Assembly: GCA_037367405.1 (NCBI GenBank) | Contig: JAZKJV010009335.1 | Span: forward strand, 186,001 to 250,000 | Length of the DNA stretch: 64,000 bases | Direction of reading: 5' to 3' | From: Ottelia alismoides | Lineage: Eukaryota > Streptophyta > Magnoliopsida > Alismatales > Hydrocharitaceae | Shown: piece after piece, positions 11,969 through 23,661 of the stretch | How the letters are laid out: each line of letters opens with the position of its first letter | Position numbering within the stretch: position 1 is the stretch's first letter | Program-made: the position numbers and the translations under genes | The notes under the pieces: generated by a model | The model's database searches: none | Seen by the model: the letters and a program-made list of their open reading frames with translations, nothing else | What the model was told of the DNA's origin: nothing

Positions 11969-14316
11969 TGGTCCCCTCCTCCTCATTTTTGTTGGAATCG
12001 TGTTTGCCCCGATTTTTGCCCAATTTTCCCGACCCGATCATGGCACCATTCCCTCTGATTTCAAGCCTCGATTAAGGAGCGTTGATCCCTAATCCACGCC
12101 CGATCTTCTCCATGTCGATCCGTGCCTCGGTTCGCAGGCTACTCCCCTACCTTTTCGGACCTGGAACCTGAAAAACGATAAGACGAGAGCCGCTAAATGA
12201 TGGTCTGACAAATCAGACTCACTGTCGATGAGGCGACTACTCAAGCCTTCACGTTAATCAACAATTAACCGACACAATTAAGAAGATAATAAAATGCAAG
12301 GGTCAAAATTTATTATACCCTACTAAGAATGTACAGAGGCAAGAAAGTAGGGGTCGAACACAGGAAGCAAAGGAGTAAAGCAGTAGACAAACAGTCAAAC
12401 CCTATGCCTAGTGAACTACTTAGCCAATATGGATTTTTTTGTGGGTTTTTAATTTTATATTTTTTTATTTAATTGTAAATTTTATATTTTTATATTTGCT
12501 TTTAATTTTTTTGATTTTGTATTTTCTTTTTATATTTTATATTTTTTATTTTCTTTTTCTTTAAAAATGAATATATATATATACAATATAAGAAAAGAGA
12601 GGATAAGGTATTTATAAAAATAAGGAAAAATATTCAAAAATTAGGGAATAAAATGTTTTTAGGTTTTTTATATTTTTCAAAAGTTTTTGTGATTTTTATA
12701 TAATTTTCTGATTTTTTTGGTATTTTTAAAGTTAAAAATACTGAAAACAGGGAAGAAAACTAAAGGGTGAAACTAAAATGGGAATGAAAAATAGCAAACA
12801 GTAATAAAATTTCCCAAATTAATTTTTAAATGAAAGATAATAAGACAAAGAAAATTCAGGAACATAGTTTATATTTTTAGGATTTTCGTGGGATTTTTAA
12901 GATTTTTATAAAGGTTTTTGGGATTTTTTATTTCTAGGAGTTCTCTTTTGTATTTTTTAATGATTTTTGGTCTGAAATTAAAATACACTAAAATATGCAA
13001 AATATATTTTTTGGGAATTTTCTGAGGCATTTTTATAAATTTTATGGGTTTTCTAATGCAAACAGTAGCAAAATTACATGTTTTTGAATTTTTATAAATA
13101 TTAAAATGCAATAAAAATGCAATACAAAAATACAGCGTGAAAATGCAATATATCAAACACATAATGACATTTGTTTTGATAATTTTTAGGGACTTACAGA
13201 CACACAATGTAATTTTTAGGTGAGATCTGATCGGATGGCGATCCGATGGATGCGACCGAGCTTCGATCCAACGATGGTTGTATCACCTGGGATGTACCCT
13301 CGATCGGACGGTCCTCGAGGATGGTGGAAGAACTCGGCTCCAGGCGAACTTCGACGGCTGATTCCGGCCGACACACAGCCTCTCCTGGCCCAGGATCGAG
13401 GACAAAATGATCCTGGTGCCCTTCCGCGTCGAATGACGGTCTCAGCAGAGGCTGAGGAGGCTTGGCGTGGCACGACGAGGATGGAGAGCTGGGGAGGCCT
13501 TTCCTGGTTTGCGAGGCTCGAAGGAGCCTTAACTTGGGCTCTTCTCTATAGGGTTAGCGCGAAACAAAAAGGCGATGCAGCTGGGGGTGTTTCGGGGCTA
13601 AATGGAGGTGGTTCGTGGCTCGGGCGTGGAGCTCCGGCGAACGGCGGAGAAGGAGCTCGGGTGGCTCGATCTGAGCAAGATCGAGATGGATTGAAGGGTG
13701 ATTCGGGATGACGGAGTGACTAGGAGTGAAATGGAGGTGATCGTGGAGGTTTTGGTTCAGTGACGTGGTCGGAACGCGGAGGCGGAGCTGAGCTCCGCCA
13801 TGGATTCGACGATTGTTTCAGAGCGCGATAGACAATGGAAATCAAACTTGCTGCTACCCTACGCTACACTAAGACTAAGCTACACGAAAAGCAAAAGAAA
13901 AGGGGAAAAGACACACCGGAGACGAATGGTGGAACTGGGGGAGGAGCTCCGGCGAGGGGCTTGGATACACCTCAATTCGACGCCAATCTCCACACGGAGG
14001 GGTGCTCTGGGTAGCTGCTATCACCATGTACTCGAAGAACGCTCGCAAACTCGGTGAAGGTGGAGGAAGAGGGATTAAAATCGAAATGGAGGTCAAGGGG
14101 TTTTTTGAAGAAGTAGCGGAAAGAGCCCAAAGATCGAGGTGCACGAGGATGAGCAGTGATCCAAAACCCAATATTTCATAGGGGCGTGAATCCTCGATCG
14201 AAGGCGAACAAAAGTCAAGAAGGAAGATTCGTGAATAGAGGGTCGACGCGACCTAGAAAAATCCGCCAAAGCGGACAAAAACCAAGTCTGGTGCACTGGC
14301 AGACCTCGACCAGAGA

Positions 14317-14332
14317 GCTGACCGAGGTCAAC
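14317..14332 (-). promoter_or_regulatory. Paired W-box in S1
   Basis: GCTGACCGAGGTCAAC is the S1 version of the TTGAC...GTCAA pair found upstream of the core promoter in every LTR of this window. One arm has mutated (CTGAC). WRKY proteins bind TTGAC(C/T). Confidence 0.6.
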
Positions 14333-14343
14333 CAACGACTGAA

Positions 14344-14371
14344 TCTGGTTGGTCCACGTGGACCAACCAGA
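14344..14371. promoter_or_regulatory. 28-bp perfect palindrome centred on a G-box, in S1
   Basis: The sequence is a perfect inverted repeat without spacer. Its centre is CACGTG (14355-14360), flanked symmetrically by TTGGTC and GACCAA. It lies 11 bp from the paired W-box at 14317-14332 and includes CCAAT-like arms. In the coding direction of the LTR it occupies the place of the CCAAT/G-box region of the sister LTRs, so it is probably an upstream promoter element. It could also extrude as a cruciform. Confidence 0.8.
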
Positions 14372-15528
14372 AAAATTGTTGGAAAAAATAACTTAAAAAT
14401 CGATTAAAAATAATAAATGATTTTTTTGATTTTTTGTTATTAAATAAAAAATGTTTGTTATTTTATAAAGTATTTTATAGTGATTTTTAATTATTTTTAT
14501 GAGGTATTCTTTTACAAGTTACCTTTTATAGCCTTTATAGGTATATTGATATATATATTTTAATATTTTATTCTTATTTTGTATATTTAATTTATTTATC
14601 TTTGTTTATTATTTTATAAATTTATAAAATATTTTTATACACTAAAATATATTTTTATTTTATTTTTCAGAAATGTTTTATACACTTAATAAAATAAAAG
14701 CAATAATTATGTGGGTATATATACATGTATTATAAATATATAAATTATATACAAGTATTTTTATTTTGTGTTTCTTTGTGTTTTTATTCTAATTTTAATA
14801 TACATATTTATTATAAATAATATTCACAAAATTATAAAAAATATAAAATTATAAAAATAATGAAAAAAAATAATAAAATGAATATTTTAATCTGTACAAG
14901 TATACAATAGGGGTCCAAAACTCAACTTTCAAATCGTAGCTCAGCCAAATGCGAATCCACTGCCATTAAATAGCTTATTTTAAATTATATACAATTAAAG
15001 TGAGTTTGATGCATTTGGAGTTTTTATTTGTGAGATACGGGTCTGAGAAGTTGGGATTCTGGAATTTTATTTAGACCATAACTTTTTATTTGTACATTAC
15101 TTTTTAGTGAAATCAATTTTGTATTTTTCTTTATTTAATTATCTACAACTTTCATGTACAAAGTTTCTATATTTGAAGAATAAAAAGTGGAACCAAAAAT
15201 AGGTCACAAAATGAATAAAGAATGAATGAAATAAAAGGTGTTTTCATTGTATTTTGGCCTTTATCTCCCCCTACTTTATTCTTTGTCGACCTAGTCATCA
15301 AGATGCCTAGGTCCCGGGGTTTCGGGTCATAAAATATTTACAATATTTTATTCTTGTTCTTTTCTTTATTCTATAATTTTGGCTTTAAAAACCGCATTTT
15401 ATACAGTATTTACACAATGATGCATGAATGCTAAAATGCCTAAATTATCAGTATTTACACGCGTTTACTATGGTTTTTAAGGCCAAAATGATAGAATAAA
15501 GATGATGAAACGTAGATTCATCAGAACC

Positions 15529-15536
15529 CTATATAA
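15529..15536 (+). promoter_or_regulatory. TATA box of E2 5' LTR
   Basis: CTATATAA sits just after the right-hand GAACC duplication of S1. The same motif is at 46018-46025 in the 3' LTR in the same context. Transcription of E2 should start a few tens of bases downstream. S1 has pushed the upstream W-box and CCAAT elements 3.4 kb away. Confidence 0.7.
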
Positions 15537-17837
15537 CCTTTGCACCACTCCCCTTCTCCAGCACCATCAGCTGCTCCACCACCTCCGTTGCACCCGCATT
15601 CTCTTTTTTAAAGTGACATCACGAGAGGGAGAAGCAAAGGGTAGCATTTTAAGCGTAGCAACCCCTAGGTCCGGCGAGTTCATCTCAGCCCCGTTGTGAG
15701 GAGCTTCAGCCTCTGGATACGCCGACCATCGAGGAAACCACCATCATGGACTTTGTCCACCACCCCCAGGTGACCTCCTTAACCTACAGGTACTTCGTTT
15801 GTCCTTCATTTCTAGCTTGAATCGATTGTTCATTCACACCCCATCCGCACTCCGACGATCAGATCTATCCCGTGCTGTCGCCTCTCTTTGACATCCACAC
15901 ACCCTCAGCCAACCTTCCTTCACTTCTACATTGACCTCCGCAATCTCCCTCTTGACTCCAATCGCCGGATTGGAGCTGAGCGACATGTCGATTCCCCTAT
16001 TCCACTCGAGACCTGACCCGTTCATCCTGCCTCTGTTCTCGGTACCATTTGTGCTCTAACCCCTAGCTGGAGCGTCATCTCTGAGCATACCATTTCTCCT
16101 ACAGGGAGGAGCATAGGAAGGCCTCATCTGGAGGCCAAAAAGGCACGACACATGAGCTTCATGACCCCACTCCTCTCTAGGACCTTCTCCTTGGTCCTGG
16201 ACATTTCTGAGTATCCCAGCAGTTGCGGACCGTCGTTGATGTCATTTCCCCCATCAGAGCAGCTTTGGAGGATGCTTTTGCCGTGCGTATTGGCCGATCA
16301 AAACTCGCCGGAGGCGAGTTCTTCATCAGCTCATCCAAGCGTCCTTCCAGCCATCCAATTCCGGGCTCCCCTAGTTCTAATCTCAGCCATTCACGCTTCG
16401 GGGAGCCTAGACCGTTAGATCCATCTGAGTTTCATTTCGTCACCGTACATCATCGAAGGGGTATCCTCTAATCCAGACCGTCCATCCAAAAGTAGCGATC
16501 TCTCGACCGTTGGATAGCTTCTTAATAAGGGGTAAACATCACTTAGGCCCCTCTGTTTTGTGTTTTCTATTTTAGTCATGTAAATATTTGTCGTAGTTCT
16601 TTTTATTTTGGACAAATTGTAGTTTAGACTTCTTGCTTTAACATATTTGCACTTTGGTCCTATTTGTTTGAACTCACGTTCAATCCCACGTGACTCGTTA
16701 GGATTTCTGCTTGATCTTTCATGATGTTATGAAATGAATGAAAAGTTTTTAACATTTGCATGTATACCCCTGTGAGCCTGGTGCACGTGTAGCGCGCGTG
16801 TTTGCGTAGATATTTTACAATTTAGGTACTGTGCTTCTTATCTGTGTTATTGATTGGCCCAATACTTTATTTTCATTGCAAGTAGGTCCATGTGAACTAC
16901 ATATCCTTTATTTAATTTAATAAATACCAAATTAATCCCAAAAATTATTGTTGGCTCCTGTTGGCACGTAGTATTTTTGGTGATTTTTGTGGATTGATTT
17001 CGTTGCATTTACTATTTTTGAAAATCAAAAACCTCTAAAAAGTGTCCTGTCCATTTTTGAAAACCCATAAAATTTGAAAAATTACCCTAAAACCTCTATA
17101 AAAATTCCTACTTGTGTGTTTTTGTATGTTTTGTTTCATGTAGCAATTTTATTTTAAAACTCATCATGAAAATCCTAAAAATCACAAAATACCTAAAAAT
17201 TTATAAAAACCATATAAAATTCATGAAAAATCAGAAAAATATCATTCCAATTCGTGCTTCTAGGTTTTTGCTTGTATTTCTTCATAGAATTTATAACCAA
17301 GAATTTAGGGCATTTTAATTATTTTTAACTTGCAATATAGTCCTGGTTGTGTACTGTTTACATTTTTTAACCTTTGTTTATTTTTATAAAACTACAATAA
17401 TATCAGAAAATCCCCAGAAAATTATCACAAACACTTTAAAATTTTAAAATCCAAAAATATGTTTATCTTAATTTTTGAGCATTTTTAGTCTTAAATAGAA
17501 ATTCAAAATGCTTGTTGTGTGCCGTGATTTCTTAAATGATTGATTTCGTTCCCTTATTTAAAATTATAAAATTTGCAAAATTAAAACCACCAACAATATA
17601 TTTTATTTTATTTTATTTCATAATTTTGGCTACTTCGTACATTTACATGCTCCTTGTGTTCGACCCTAGTTGTTATACCAGGTAAAAATAATAGCAAGAC
17701 CGCTTACATGTTGATTACTTGTTTTATTTGCTTGAGTAGTTTTTCTCCTTCTTGCTGATTTCGCCTTGCGATACGGGTCGCAACGGCCCTTTATTATTTA
17801 TTTTCCTAATCCGAGTCGCAAGGAGTGGTTATTAGAA

Positions 17838-17855
17838 TGGCATCATTGTCGGGGA
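17838..17855 (+). promoter_or_regulatory. E2 primer binding site (tRNA-Asp type, decayed)
   Basis: TGGCATCATTGTCGGGGA begins three bases after the LTR end. It aligns with the complement of the 3' end of plant tRNA-Asp, which is intact in E1 (TGGCGCCGTTGCCGGGGA). The differences fit old C-to-T and G-to-A decay of CpG-rich sequence. Confidence 0.75.
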
Positions 17856-19227
17856 GCACTGCTTAGTAGTCATTTTTCTATTTTTGCTTATTTTGGTATC
17901 TATCTGATAAAACTGTCTCTGACATTTTCTTTGTTTCTCTTTTCGTGTGAGAAACCGCCTGAGGGATGCTTCGACTTTCTATTTGAGGAGACATCACCTG
18001 AGGAGGAGAAGAAGAGTATGAGGATTTAGTTTTATTAGATAAATAATTTATTTTCAGCAGATTATTATTCTTGTAATAATTGTGGACTTGGATTCTATTT
18101 AGGACACTTAGATATTTTGGGGTCTGTTTCGTCGGGCACCGGTGTGCTCGGGGGACCTCACCGCGGTTTTTGTCGAGTTTTGATTTTATTGCCTTACTTT
18201 CTATTTGATTCTCAAAGTTTTAGCCCCTAGACCTAGGATTTGGTGATTATGACGTAAAAAGCTAAGGACAACACCTAATTGCTTGCATGTTCCTATAGAT
18301 CGTAATTGGATCTAGCTAAAAATAATTAATAAAAAGCTAACTTGCTCGATTGAGAGGTCATGTACCGCTAGAGGTCGTATACAGCACGCGCAGAATCCAT
18401 TGTGGAGGACACCGATCGACATCTAAAACCGGACTTAGATCTCTTTCTCTGATTAGTTAGCTATTGTTCTTCACAATCATTAGAAGTTGTTCCTCTAAGG
18501 TCGATTTCTTCGTGCATCATATAGTTAGTTTATTTTCTGTCTTTAAATTTATGCACGACACCCTGCATGTAGATTGATGGAGATAGGCACACATTTCTGT
18601 CTCTGCATGCATCATCGTGTTTGATCGCGCATCGGCTTTTTCGACTTCCTCCCCCTGTTTTTGTACTCAAAATAACCCGGGAGATCGAAAAATTCGTTAG
18701 GCATTGTTTTTATTTGAAAAATACCTAAACAAGTGAAAACAATAAAATTGTGTCTGTTAATGCAAATTGGACCCTAAAACACACTTCATCATAAAATCTC
18801 TTGTTTTGGGGAGAGTCACCCCCTCATTGGTTGGTTTGTCTGTAGCGAGAGAGTAACCCACACACTAGGCTAGAGCCATACCTGAACTTCTTTTAGACTA
18901 TCAGTTTCGTGGTTGGTTGTTCCCCAATGAGTTCACCGGGTAGTCGGTAATCGGTCCAGGACTTCCTTAGCAGATTGGGCAGATCGGGTAGACGATACTT
19001 GCTGGGAAAAACTAACTGTGGGATTGGGCCAGTCTCATGGGAGCATCAGGTTCCCAACTGCTCACTTAATCGATATGAAAGACCAATTGATCACCAAAAT
19101 AAAATTGACAAGATTAACAATCGAGCTTTCATAGTCATCAGCTCAGTGTTGCGTAGGTGAATTAGGGGGTTTGACTTCTGATCTTGTTTGCATTCTAGAT
19201 CTCATCCGCATTCATCCCTACATCACG
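17856..19227 (+). other. E2 leader between primer site and gag
   Basis: This is a long non-coding leader of about 1.4 kb, aligned in segments with the leaders of E1 and E3. It contains the conserved hairpin CGGGCACCGGTGTGCTCG (18133-18150). It also contains the segment around 18340-18400 that in E3 received solo LTR S2. No conserved open frame is present. Confidence 0.7.
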
Positions 19228-21972
19228 ATGATGGGAATGAGGTCCCTTGGGCTACCTTTGACAGCACCGCTCTCGAGCACTCCTTTCCACTCATCTAAGG
19301 TAGCTTCAGAGAGCCCAGACACGCTCTCCAAACCTGAGTTCGCTACCACCCTGTTCCCCCTCGACCACGCTTCTTCCAGTCCTGAGGTGCCAGAGCAGAG
19401 ACCAACACAACTATTTTTTCATTTGATGGCACCTGAGTTGGGTTCTTTTACCTTTGCAGAGATCTGAGAGATGGCCAGCAATGAGGGATGCATTGATGAG
19501 CAGCCCCAGGGGTCCACATACATTCTTGATCAGGGCACCATCAACAACACACTTTTAGCATCCCTGGAGACCATGCAGAGATAGATTCAAGACCAGGGGG
19601 CATTTATGGCAGAGGTGTGACGAGAGCTTGTGGAGATGAGAGCCGAGAGAGGAGATCCAAAGAGACCAACCGATGGAGAGATACCCGCAGCTGGAGGAGA
19701 AGCTGGAGGAGGAGACAGACGACCAGACAATCAGCCAGAGCTGAGGCCACCACGCATGATGAGGCAGTTGCACAACCCTGGTGCAACTCTCACTCATCGA
19801 TGGATTCAGCTCCCGGAGATCTTGGGTGATTTTGAGCTTTGCCCCCAGACCATTCAGCTTCTGCCCACCGAGGAGCTGCACCTTCATCTCCAGGAGTTCG
19901 AGATGTTCTGTTGTACTATCCATGACAAATTTGTGGATGTGGACACGATCAAGATGATCGCCTTCCTGTTATCATTGGTTGATAGAGCAACCTATTGGCT
20001 GAAACATTTCGGGAGATACGTCACCACTTGGGAGCAGCTCCGGACTAAGTACTTAAACAAGTACTATCCACTCGGTCGAAATGTGGATAGCATCTAGAGC
20101 CATGATCAACAATTTCACCATGATTCCGAACAAGCAGTTTCAGAGGCTTGAGATCGCTTCAGAGAGCTCATTGATCGATGTCCATACCATGAGATATCAA
20201 AGCCTAATCTTGTCCAGAGTTTCTTTGTGGGCTGACACCGGAGCTGCAGGGGCTTGTCAATGCCTCATGTGGGGGTCCTATTTTGCCGGATGAGGACAAA
20301 GTCTAGGCCATCTATGAGGAGATGGCAGAGAACTACACGGTGTTGTTCCAGACTTAAGTCTACATACAGGGGAAGCCCCTCCCACAGGTCGTGTCCTATC
20401 AGAGGATATCACGGGTCGATGTAGGTCCTTCTACTTTGGCAGTAGCAGCAGCACATGCAGAGTCATCCACAACTGACATGGGGATTATCAACGAGAAGCT
20501 GGACCACATTTATATCATAGAGAAGAAGCAATGCCAAGGCCTCACTCAGATAGATTAGTTGGCACAGACGCTTAGTGACCTGAAGACCCAGATCACGTCC
20601 TCCAGGAGGCATAGACGGTCCTCAGCCCCGTCTCAGGGCCCCGTCTTAGGTCACAGGCTGATCCTCGCAGCAGCAACTCCACCTAGCCATATGCGTAGTA
20701 CTGCCAGGTGCATCACATTCAGGCAGAGTCAGTCTAATTGTAGCAATACTACTCTCAGCTACCACCACCTCAGGACACTCAGATGGTGGTGTATTAGCCA
20801 TATTAACTCCTGACAGTTCTTCCCCCTTCCTCGTACGAGCAGGAGTCGTTGATAGAAGTCAACAGGATTTGGTATGACCAACAGCAGCTCGGGATCTGTC
20901 GTGATCATCCCGGATTCAAGTGGTCTACCGGAGGCACCTCGTCCCAGCAACAGCGTTCAGCTCAGGGCAGACATATCAGCCAGCAGCAACAACCCTAGTA
21001 CTCCCAACCATCACAACACTACCAGCAGGGTCCTTGTCCCTACCATTAGGGACAACAGTGGAGGCAGCATCAACAACCTCAATAGTATTCTCAGCCTCCC
21101 CTTCACCAGTACCAGCAGAGTCATCCTCATTTTTAGCGAGGAAACCCGTCTGGTTCTCATGGACCAGTCTATGAGAACCCAGCCCTTGATGATCTCACCC
21201 GCCTACTCTCAAATCAACAAGCATCCTTCCGGCAGGAGATGGACGAGTTCCGACAGGAGATGAGGGATATAATCAAGGGCAAGGCTGCCATACCCGCACA
21301 GATTGAGCCAAATCCAAACAATCTGAAGAGGAAGTCTGAGCATGTACAGTTCACAGAGACTACCACTCCTAGTGATTCTTTTGGTGATATTTCTTCTTAC
21401 ATATTTGATGTTGATTTTGTGACACTTAGGAGCAGTAGGATGCCAGCCGGCAATGCCTCGACTATGTGACGACCACAAGGAGATCAAGGAGCGCCAGACA
21501 AGGAGGATAGCGGTGCTGATGCTGCTCATGATTTTGATGACGGTGGTGCTGACGCACCAAGGCTGATGATCCAACTAACAGTACTGTGGCCGTCTTATTT
21601 CCAGATGCAGTCGATGGTACTGATGCCACCATTTCACTTGATGTTGAGCCAGAGCGCGGTGTTGATGGCGCGAAGATAGACATCGTAGGTGGTGTTGATG
21701 CCACCATTTCTACTCCAGTTGTGTTTCCTTCTGTTGATGTATCTCAGGACAGTTTTGAGAAAAAACAAAAAAATAAAAAAATGGAAAAGACCAAACATAT
21801 GAATAAAGGAAAGGCTTTTGTATCTTCTTCGAGTCTATATGTGTTGCATGATGATATTGGTATGGATTCCACTCCTTCACCCACACAGGAGACTATTCGT
21901 AACCCTTTATATGAGGATGGTCCAGCTATCCTCTTCCCTCAAGTTAACCCTTTATATGAGGATGGTCCAGCT
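19228..21972 (+). pseudogene. E2 gag and gag-protease linker, broken
   Basis: The gag begins ATGATGGG at 19228 (MMGMRSLGLPL), matching the starts of E1 and E3. Recognisable parts are the N-terminal region up to 'APELGSFTFAEI', then 'RMMRQLHNPGATLTHRWIQLPEILGDF', and the capsid block 'DRATYWLKHFG...WEQLRTKYLNKYYPLGR' (about 19980-20085). The 'AQTLSDLKTQ' segment and the 'AQIEPNPNNLKRKSE' linker at 21296-21340 follow. Numerous stops and frameshifts break it. No CCHC zinc knuckle is visible. The sequence ends abruptly at 21972 in a duplicated 27-bp block where E1-derived sequence begins. About 150 bp of E2 between here and 39882 is missing when compared with E3. Confidence 0.85.
21901..21972. 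repeat. 27-bp direct duplication at the E2/E1 breakpoint
   Basis: The block starting AACCCTTTATATGAGGATGG occurs at 21901-21927 and again at 21946-21972, and the second copy ends exactly at the junction with the E1 leader. The equivalent place in E3 (around 55590) has the block only once. This looks like templated filler copied from nearby during end-joining repair. Confidence 0.75.
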
Positions 21973-22235
21973 AACCAGATAATCAAATAATAAAGGAAAT
22001 AAAAATGGAAATAAGGGTATATGTGCAAGAAGTCAAAACAAAATAAACACTCAAAATAAACAAAAACAAAAACAAAAACAAAAGAAAAAGAAAATAAAGC
22101 AAAATAAAACAAAAATAAAATAGGGACAAAAGCCGCGAAAAGCCGCGAGCTCTGAAAGAGCCGCGAAAAGCCGCGAAAAATAAAACGAAAAGAAAATCAA
22201 CTACTAAGTCATGCTCCCCAGCAACGGCGCCATTC
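21973..22235 (-). repeat. Extra truncated leader copy left of E1's 3' LTR
   Basis: These 263 bp match 36021-36277 (the leader next to E1's 5' LTR) nearly base for base. They include the primer site (22215-22232, one G-to-A change) and the four AGCCGCGAAA-type repeats. A normal element never has a leader outside its 3' LTR. The copy is cut sharply at 21973. Confidence 0.9.
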
Positions 22236-23193
22236 TGACGACCGGTCCAAATGACTAAGGCAATCAGGAGTCTATATGGTCGTTGAGACCTCAATCACTC
22301 AGACTCGGGTCAATTAGAAAAATCGAACCACTAAATAGAGATAAAATCAACGAAACATGAATAGCGGTCCTGCTATGTGATTAACCTGGTATAGCACCCA
22401 GGGTCGAACTCAAGGAGCACGGGTTGTCCGAGAGGCCTACGAAGTAGTAAAAATAAAGAAAATAAAAGAACAAAATATTTTTAGTGGTTTTTAATTATTT
22501 TTATATTTTTTTGGATTTTTAATATATTAAGAAAATAAGAAAACCAAGGAACAACGCACTTCAACAAATTATTCAAAGCATCAAAAATCAACCAAAAATT
22601 AAAATAAAAATGTTTTTATGTGTTTTATATTTTTTAATGTTTTTGGTGAATTTTTGATAATTTTCTAATGTTTATTTTATTTTCTAAAAATCAAACAATA
22701 GCTAAAAACAGTGGTACTATCCAACCAGGCCAAAAGTCCCTAGATAAAATATCTAAGGGCCTCAAAATGGCCTAGAGATAATTTTCCTATAAAGTAGATT
22801 ACACAAGGAAAATTCAGATACCAATTTTATTATTTTTGGAATTTTTATTTATTTACTAGAATTTTTATGGGTTTTTTAGTGTTTTTAAGTTTTTAGTGTT
22901 TTTCAGCAATGAAAAATAGCCAAACTTGGCTAGAAAATTAAGCTAAGCTAAACAAACAGTAACTAATTTTTATAGAATTTTTAAGTGAGTTTTTATATTT
23001 TTTTGTGAATTTTGAAACTAGACAGTAACAAAAATGACTGTTTTTGAATTTTTAAAAATAGCAAACAAAAACAAAAATGTCCTCAAAAATCTACAAAAAT
23101 TCTACACCATGGCAGGAGCCATGTGTCAAATTTTCGTTGGATTTGGAGGTGATTTGATATTTTATTCAAAAATAAAGATAGGGCACTGTGCAC

Positions 23194-23661
23194 AGGGACT
23201 GAAATGCAAATACCCAAAGTTCTGGGGGTCCAGTTGCAATTAACCCAGCAGAACACGCGCCACGCGCGTGCCTGGGGCACTCAGGTACCTAAATGTAAGA
23301 AAAATAAGTTCCAAGGACTTATTGGTAACAAGTACCAAAAGTCCAGGGGCCTTATATGCAAATAACCCAAAAAATATCGCATATGGGGAAATAAAACACG
23401 CACAGGGGTATAAATGCAATTATCTAAAAACTTTCATTCATTTAAGAACATCTAGAACTACAGGGTGGTCTACTGCAAATAACCCAAACAACACGTGACG
23501 AAGCACGTGGCTCACAACACACAGGGGTATAGATGCGAATAAACTAAAGCACGAGGTCCTCTATGTAAATTACCCTAAAACTAAACAACTGACTAAAATA
23601 CTTACAGGACTAAAATGAAATAAAGTAAAAACAGGGGCCTAAGGGTAAATTACCCTTTATT
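23194..23661 (-). repeat. Degenerate motif array in E1 3' LTR
   Basis: About ten imperfect copies of a 25-30 bp motif occur, best read on the plus strand as CAGGGGYMTANATGCAAATA followed by ACCCAAA. Good copies start near 23194, 23223, 23344, 23402, 23461, 23521, 23552 and 23632. Spacing is irregular (about 30-60 bp, with a larger gap between 23223 and 23344). The array is kept in the right LTR and in S2, and in worn form in E3. Confidence 0.6.

Larger units (their letters stand above)
12169..15523 (-). mobile_element. S1: solo LTR, 3.36 kb, TSD GAACC
   Basis: The element begins TGAAAAACG and ends GATTCATCA on the plus strand. It is bracketed by perfect 5-bp duplications GAACC (12164-12168 and 15524-15528). 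The empty site can be read in the sister 3' LTR of E2 (46013-46020), confirming a clean insertion. No internal region, primer site or polypurine tract is present, so it is a solo LTR left by recombination between two LTRs. The similarity of its ends and layout to the LTRs of E1 and E3 puts its element on the minus strand. A GC-rich core (about 13210-14345) lies between AT-rich arms. Open frames in that core differ from those in sister LTRs and are not genes. Confidence 0.92.
11111..17834 (+). repeat. E2 5' LTR, split by solo LTR S1
   Basis: The LTR begins TGATGAATCTGTGATTCCC at 11111, the equivalent of the termini of the other elements here. It is interrupted after 12168 and resumes at 15529. 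It ends near 17834, four bases before the primer binding site. Removing S1 and one GAACC leaves about 3.36 kb. The upstream part (11111-12168) is nearly the same sequence as the 3' LTR fragment at 45022-46034. It holds a CCAAT box, a paired W-box (11953-11968) and then the TATA box now at 15529. The remaining 2.3 kb is transcribed R/U5-type sequence. Confidence 0.88.

Noticed and set aside
13220..14407. Several 80-160 codon frames in the GC-rich part of S1
   Set aside because: GC-rich DNA lacks stops by chance; frames are not shared with the matching parts of E1 LTRs and S2.
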